This document shows positions 58,509 to 64,000 of a stretch of DNA of 64,000 nucleotides, piece after piece (position 1 is the stretch's first letter; each line of letters starts with the position of its first letter). A program made the translations under genes and the position numbers. Source of the stretch: Thuidium tamariscinum (lineage: Eukaryota; Streptophyta; Bryopsida; Hypnales; Thuidiaceae); the NCBI GenBank assembly GCA_947034885.2, contig OX344753.2, forward strand, positions 27,606,347 to 27,670,346, read 5' to 3'. The notes below the pieces were generated by a model. The model ran no database searches, was not told the origin of the DNA, and was given only the letters and a program-made list of their open reading frames with translations.

Positions 58509-60556
58509 GAAAGTTGGATGAACTTCTGGTGCGGATCGGTGAAGGTTGTGGGTAGAAAGATCGCATCGGTGCTGAGTGGACTTGCAGTATGGAAGATTGC
58601 ACATTCAGGGAAAGAAGCGCGTGAGACGGAGAAGGAGATTGTGAAAAATTGTGAGCAATCGGGAAGATTGGACGCTGATGAGGACCCTGGAGCAGTGCGA
58701 CAAGGGAAGCTGATTGGAGCAGGCTGTCGGAAGCTAGCTGTAGTGCCGAATCAGGCCAACAAAAAATTCAAATCCAATTTTTTGTGTAACCTTGTGTGGA
58801 TTCACGAGTGTAACTGATCAAGTAGATTGAGTGGATGAAACGCTCGTGAAATTTGTTTGAATTCGTGTGCAAATTGCCAATTCAGTGATCTGAGGTGATA
58901 ACTGAATTAGGGATTTGGGAATGCCATTGAGTGAAAATTGCACTGTAATTGGAGAATTCGTGCAACCACTCGATCACCAAAGGTAGGAGAGGGAATGTGG
59001 TGAGAGTTTGCGTGAATTGATCCAAAACAAAGCAAAAATTAATCGCCAAAGTTCAACGAAGACAATGGCGACCCTGGTCTAGTTTGACAAGTTAGACAGT
59101 CGTCGGAGAAGTCGCCGAAGGTGTGAGATAGGTCGCGGCAGGAAGACGGGACAGGGATCAGGACAGGTCCTCATCAATACTGACAAGTTGAGACCCGATG
59201 GTCACAAGTGCTGGATATCGGACGCAGGTCTATACCGGATATCCCGCGGGTCTTGGTGGCTTGGGGTACAGGTATTGGGACAGTCCAGGGTATCAACCGG
59301 GTATCACACGGCCATAGGGTAGCGACGGATAAAACAAATTAAAATAAGGCTCAGATTTTTCAAACGGCCCTTTCGGCCGTATCCTTAGTTTAGGTATAGG
59401 TTCATGGTCAATTTCGTTAAAATGGCGATATTCCATGTGCCATTTTTTGTATTCCTTGTGCCATTTTTTTTATTCCATGTGCCAGTTTATTGTATTCCAT
59501 GTGCTAGTTTGTTGTATTCCATGTGCTAGTTTGTTGTATTCCATGTGCCACTTTGCGATATTCCATGATTTTGGCACTTTTGAATGGAGGCGCAGAGGTT
59601 GGGGAAGATGTTGCATGCCGTACCTTTATCTCCTTGCTTTTGTTGAAGTGGTGAGCATTGTAGAACTTGGTCGCTTCCAGAAGTGCAGCCCGTCTACATT
59701 GACTGAAATGAGAAGTTGTCCCACCTGCCTAGGCTGGCACATGCAAGCAATGACAATTGGTAGATACTCTTGAATGTGGCCCATCGAATTCTGAGAAGGA
59801 CCACAAGTGGAAGGGGGGCCTTGTCGGCTAGTCCCCTCCCTCCAATGAATGGCAGAGGGTGCAGTTGACGGAGATGTCGTCACGGATGGAAATGCGGGCG
59901 TTTCTCTCTCGAGTCGTTGGCGAGGGTGCGGTCAAGGAGTACTGGATCGAAGAGACTGAGGTTCTATTGAACGGAAAGAACGTTCACGAATAACTGTTGA
60001 AAACACCTGCGAAGCAACTACATCTCGACTTCATCAAGCGGCTTCTCTCTGGGAGAGTTCTGTCAAATGTTGGCTTCAGTCCTCGATGTTGGCCCTTAGA
60101 TCGATATGGTGACCAAGTTTATTAGAGTAGCCAAGACCCTAGTCTTTGTTTCTTGGGTTCGTTTCTCTTCAGAACCTATTTTTTTTATGGTTGTTGATTC
60201 TCTATGCTATCGCTTGGCTTTGCCGGTTTTGTGTTTCGGTTCTTTTAAGTGAAGTGCGGTTTCTCCATTTGCTCCCAGAAATTGAAGAACATGAAGTTGA
60301 AAACATAGTATTTCTTTGCACATGAAGGTCGGGAGTTGGTACAAAATGAGTTGAGGAACTCGGTTGTCCATATTTGCAAGACTACGTCTACTAGAAAAGT
60401 TTTCACAAAAAAGAACATACTATAGACGGGCTATCCATTTGAACGAACGATGACCGTGTGCTACTGTGTTTTGGTACGCAACGTTGAGGAGACCCCCTTT
60501 CCCGAAATAGAGCACACTTGTCGATGGTATTCGAAAAAGCGCCCACTTGGGGAGAT
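58509..60556. other. Spacer without recognised gene
   Basis: A GC-moderate stretch. The frame 58,488-58,817 starts inside the large element, and I see no domain in it. 59,428-59,572 holds a short tandem repeat. 59,800-60,450 shows short open frames only. Confidence 0.45.
59428..59572 (+). repeat. 22-23-bp tandem repeat
   Basis: About six units of TATTCCATGTGCCAGTTTGT with small changes. The Cys/His-rich open frame across it is a repeat artefact. Confidence 0.8.
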
Positions 60557-63500
60557 TCATGGTGATGGAGCTTGTTGTTCTTCCTCTGCGATTTGGCGTA
60601 AATTATTCACGGCAAATTTAATTTGTTGTCGAGGAGCAACAAAAGAGGCTCCTTCATTTTTATGTGGTTTCCATGATGCCATGATGTTATCCGTCGAAAC
60701 GTAGTCGTTTTGGGAGGCCTGCTTGTCGACCTTCCATCTGAAATTGGACTTTGTATCCCACCCTGCGTACAGTCGTTGCATGTCCTTTGATGTTCCGCAG
60801 GGTAGGTGCCATTGCAGCAAGACCTCTCGAAAGTGGCTTTCTCTAGGATCGAACCGCGGATCTTCCACCGCTCGTCCGAGCCACACGGGCTCTACATGAC
60901 CCTGTGCCGGTCTGACAAAAACGTAGAAGCCTGCGCGAAGATCGGTGACCACGTTGTACGTCCGTGGTGGCCTCCCTTCGAGGATACCGATGTAGGGGTC
61001 TTCTTCCTCGAGTTCCTCACGCGTTCGCCCGTCTTGCATGAAGTCCGTCATGAAATCCCCTGGTTGCCTTGTTTGCGGCCAAAATCCCTCCTTCAATTTG
61101 TCGGAGTAGAGGGGGTTCAGTTCGCCTCGGTCACGCAAGGCATTTCTTACGGCGGTCCAATACGTGACCAAGTATGACATGCGTGCTTTATATTCCGCCG
61201 TCCCATCTTCTTGTGCTATGTCTGTCCAATGTTGGATGTATCCATCCAGCCCGCGTAGGATGTCGGATTCCTTTGCCATTTTCGAGGGTTTGACGCTGAG
61301 CGGATCACCGGGAGGAAGGTCGGGCTTGTGCTCCGCATCTTCTTTCCACAGCCTGACTCCTTCTGTGGGCAACCATGGAATGTCCGTGCATGCCAATTTG
61401 TATTGCATGATGGGCCACCCGTTGTCGTCCATGAAGAATTTGTATTGCCTTCCATTAGAGTGGCCCACCAATTGCTTCTTGTTCATCCCGATGTAAGGTC
61501 TGACGTAGGCTTTGAAGTCGGGCACTTCTTCTATGAGGTGTGGGATGAATGGAGCTTCTTCCATGTCCATGTACGACTGCATCAGGAAGGGTAGGGTCGG
61601 ATGGTCATGTTCACGGAGTTCCATGCTCCACCGCCCGAAAGACGCGTCGATGTCATCGTGTGTATGTCCGACGATCATGAAGGATACCACGACCTCTTTC
61701 ACAATCCTCTTTGCCACGAGGAGGGACCAAAAACAGAAGAGGTACCTGTTTTTGTTCTCCCTCCAGGAGTTGTTCATTTGAATGTGTAGGACCGGTGGCA
61801 ACGGGAGAGCCTCGATCGCGGGCGACGGAGCATCTCCCAAAGATTCGACACAAATCTCGCTCCCCTGCAGCAATGCACGATACAGCGCCGTGCGCCCGCT
61901 CCCTTGGAAAAGGGATTGAGATGATTTCGCGGGCCGGGCTTCCACATCTCACAACAACTTCGCTATCGAGCCCACCGTGAAGTTGCTGTCGACGGGGAAG
62001 ACGTCCAAACTGTAGTGAGCGTACTTGCCATCCCCGTGCCCGTGTGCAAACATGGCGATCACTTTCACTGGCAACTTCATGAACCCATCCAATGCCTTTG
62101 TCTTCCTCGCTAGTGCCGGACATGCGGTTTTGGAGTGATCCATTTTGTCGTGCATGATGGACAGGAGCTGAGTGGGTCGCATCGTTGATAACCATGTGCT
62201 GCGATAATACGCATGTCGGCAGGCTTCTTGGAGGAATAAGTGTTTCTCGAAACGAGCTTGGATTCGTCGAAAGTCCTCGGACCCCGGTGCGTATGAAGCA
62301 CGCAATTGCTTCAAGTTGTCGCAAATGCTGCATCTTGCAAACGAATCTCCTCGTCCTTTAATGACGTAATCAAAAAAGTGTTTCATTCGAATTTTACTGA
62401 AGCTGGATTGCGAGAGGGGCAACAATCCCAGTTTCTCGTTGGCCTACATAGAACAAGAAACATGGTCAGCCTTGGTTCGGTGACATGCGTTCTTCCAAGG
62501 ACTCCAAATATTTCATTGCTCGTACGAGTATTGGCATGTGGGCACTCCATGATTATAAAATGGAATGCATGGAATCGATTACAAAGAAGACGAATGATTA
62601 GGATCGACGTTAGAACTTAGATGTGCAAAGACAACCACTGAATTTGGTGCCTTGCTAGATTCCTAAAAATGAAGTCGCACTTCAAGAGGCCTCATTTTCG
62701 AGACAGTGAGGCAATGTTGAAGACCATGTACCATTCTTCAACGACGTTGTTCTAGCAAGCGGTAGTTTGGATGACGATGAAATTCGTTACGAAATTCAAA
62801 AATTAGGTGCAATGCACATACTCCGTGCAACGTGCTGTCAACATGATCACGTGCTCAACGTGAATGCCTACTATGTAAAGTGTTCACATGACTTGTGCAA
62901 TGTGAACGTCCTCGTCATCCAATGTGATGATCATGAAAGCCATCACTGATGCAATTGTTGTGCTTTATTTTCCTTTTGTCATCTCTACGGTCGACGTCGA
63001 CAGACCCCCTACCTTGGCCACAATGACTAAATTCAGGGGGGAGGAGAAAAAGCATATCGTTAACCTAAATACTTGTATCGATGTAATTCACCTTGATCCT
63101 TGTCCTCGCTCTTCTGGGGCCTTTGGTTGCGAAATTGAAATCAGAATTTGAGAGAGAAATTACTTGCAAATAATAAAGAATTGTAATATTTCCACTTGTC
63201 GGTGAGCGAGGGGATGACTTCACTGCAACCATCTCAGTATGTTTATTTTGAACTTGAATGAATTCGTTTCTAGAAGAGTTGACATGAAGGTGCCTAAACG
63301 ATCTCCTTCGAGGCGATTCCTATGAGCTCCAAGGATTTGTGCAGGCAGGGTAAACATGTGGCTGCCGCCCTGGTGAGACGAGGGCACTAATGAAGGTGTG
63401 ACTTTTACCTCATTCACAGTCGCCCGCAGATGGTTCCATTGGGTTCCAGCGGGCAAAACCTTGAGACCCACTTTCTCGCCGGTGGGCAAAGTACGTGTCA

Positions 63501-64000
63501 AGTGTGGCATGTGGTCCGCCTTGGCTTCCATCAAGCCGTGCAATGTTTGAATGGCCTGCGCGGTGGCGGACCTCGTCTTTGTTCTATTGAAGTTGCCGTG
63601 CGGAGCACCTCTGACCTCCGCCTTCGCTTTTGCTTTATATCTCTGGAACGTGCGCATGGAGACATCGTGAACGATCCTCCAAGCCTGTGGACACATGTCT
63701 ATGCCTTCCACGGTGACGACATCCTTGGATCCTTGCGCTCTTTTGTGCATGGACCTGTGCACTTCCAACAGCTTCGTCGTCTTTACTTGATGTGTTTGCA
63801 GGTGCAATTCCGTGCGGAGTGAACGAATGACAGGAGGAGCGATTTTACGAGTGCATCCATACTCGCAGCACCGTTGTTCGAAAACACGAGCGACAGATTC
63901 CCATGATATCTTCTTGGATTTGCTATCTTCTGTTGCGGCGGCGCGAGTCCTCTTCTCAAATCGGTATTTGCGTTTGCCCGCTGTCTTTCGAGAACGCTCC
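60557..64000 (-). pseudogene. DUF7869-type gene, copy 2, decayed
   Basis: Exon 63,409-64,000 runs off the window. Exon 60,557-62,443 ends in TGA. Phase 0 is kept across the 965-bp intron (VNE to ANE). Order as in copy 1: RCCEYGC, AWRIVHDVSMRTFQRYKAKA, DHMPHL, IMHDKMDHSKTACPA, HGHGDGKYAHYSLDVF, then QMNNSWRENKNRYLF and VGHTHDDIDASFGRWS. Damage: TGA at 61,949-61,951 where copy 1 has Arg (AKLL-stop-DVEA versus AKLLRDLEL; CGA to TGA), and Asn in place of the conserved Asp of QMDN (GAC to AAC). The C-terminal ~200 residues after GFWP match copy 1 and show what its TAG removes. Copy 1 lacks the intron found here. Confidence 0.75.
62444..63408 (-). other. Intron of DUF7869 copy 2
   Basis: GT-AG intron (donor GTAAAAGT, acceptor ATGTAG). 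No second gene or palindrome recognised inside. Confidence 0.65.

Noticed and set aside
58488-58817. Continuation of the MULE transposase beyond the large element
   Set aside because: The frame starts inside the element and shows none of the expected MULE C-terminal motifs.
59435-59773. Cys/His-rich protein
   Set aside because: The Cys and His come from the 22-23-bp tandem repeat TATTCCATGTGCCA.

Overview
The window looks like nuclear DNA of a eukaryote with GT-AG introns and a heavy load of plant-type mobile DNA (hAT, MULE, pogo-like, large TG...CA elements, a 177-bp satellite). A land plant, perhaps a seedless one, fits best. The species call is inference: there is no rRNA, organelle or housekeeping gene to anchor it. 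I recognise no ordinary single-copy host gene.

The main result is a nested structure. A minus-strand gene (49,360 to 18,637; a ParB-like domain joined to a beta-class DNA-methyltransferase-like domain) carries a 128-bp tandem repeat in an early intron. The array is split by one 23,965-bp segment (24,135-48,099) with perfect 24-bp terminal inverted repeats and a 4-bp target duplication (ACCC). Removing the segment and one ACCC restores an exact array unit. This segment behaves as a giant DNA transposon. It carries a DUF7869-type gene (candidate transposase), a second ParB/methyltransferase-like gene, an FCP1/NIF-type phosphatase-like gene, a nested pogo-like MITE, a 177-bp satellite block and a TCCGGA-rich repeat. 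A palindrome (arms TTCAACTCGA / TCGAGTTGAA around one variable base) recurs in its introns and untranslated regions, and I did not see it elsewhere in the window.

Layout. 1-1,240: end of a hAT transposase. 1,385-4,311: GC-rich promoter array and a RING-H2 coiled-coil gene with two in-frame stops. 5,043-8,909: diverged large TG...CA element. 10,062-12,120: paralogue of the RING gene (without the RING) with the same GC-rich array upstream. 14,307-18,418: large TG...CA element, whose near-identical inverted partner lies at 54,338-58,508. 18,637-23,026 and 48,411-49,360: host ParB/methyltransferase-like gene. 24,135-48,099: giant element. 49,996-52,050: repeat with a basic ORF. 52,390-54,337: MULE transposase cut off by the inverted partner element. 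60,557-64,000: second DUF7869 gene, decayed.

Most of the larger genes are interrupted by in-frame stops while their reading frames and splice phases stay intact. Nearly all of these stops are TAG or TAA where CAG or CAA would fit, so C-to-T decay of methylated DNA is the simplest reading. Stop-codon readthrough or reassignment is the alternative to exclude. Exon limits were set by hand from splice motifs and phase; none has transcript support.
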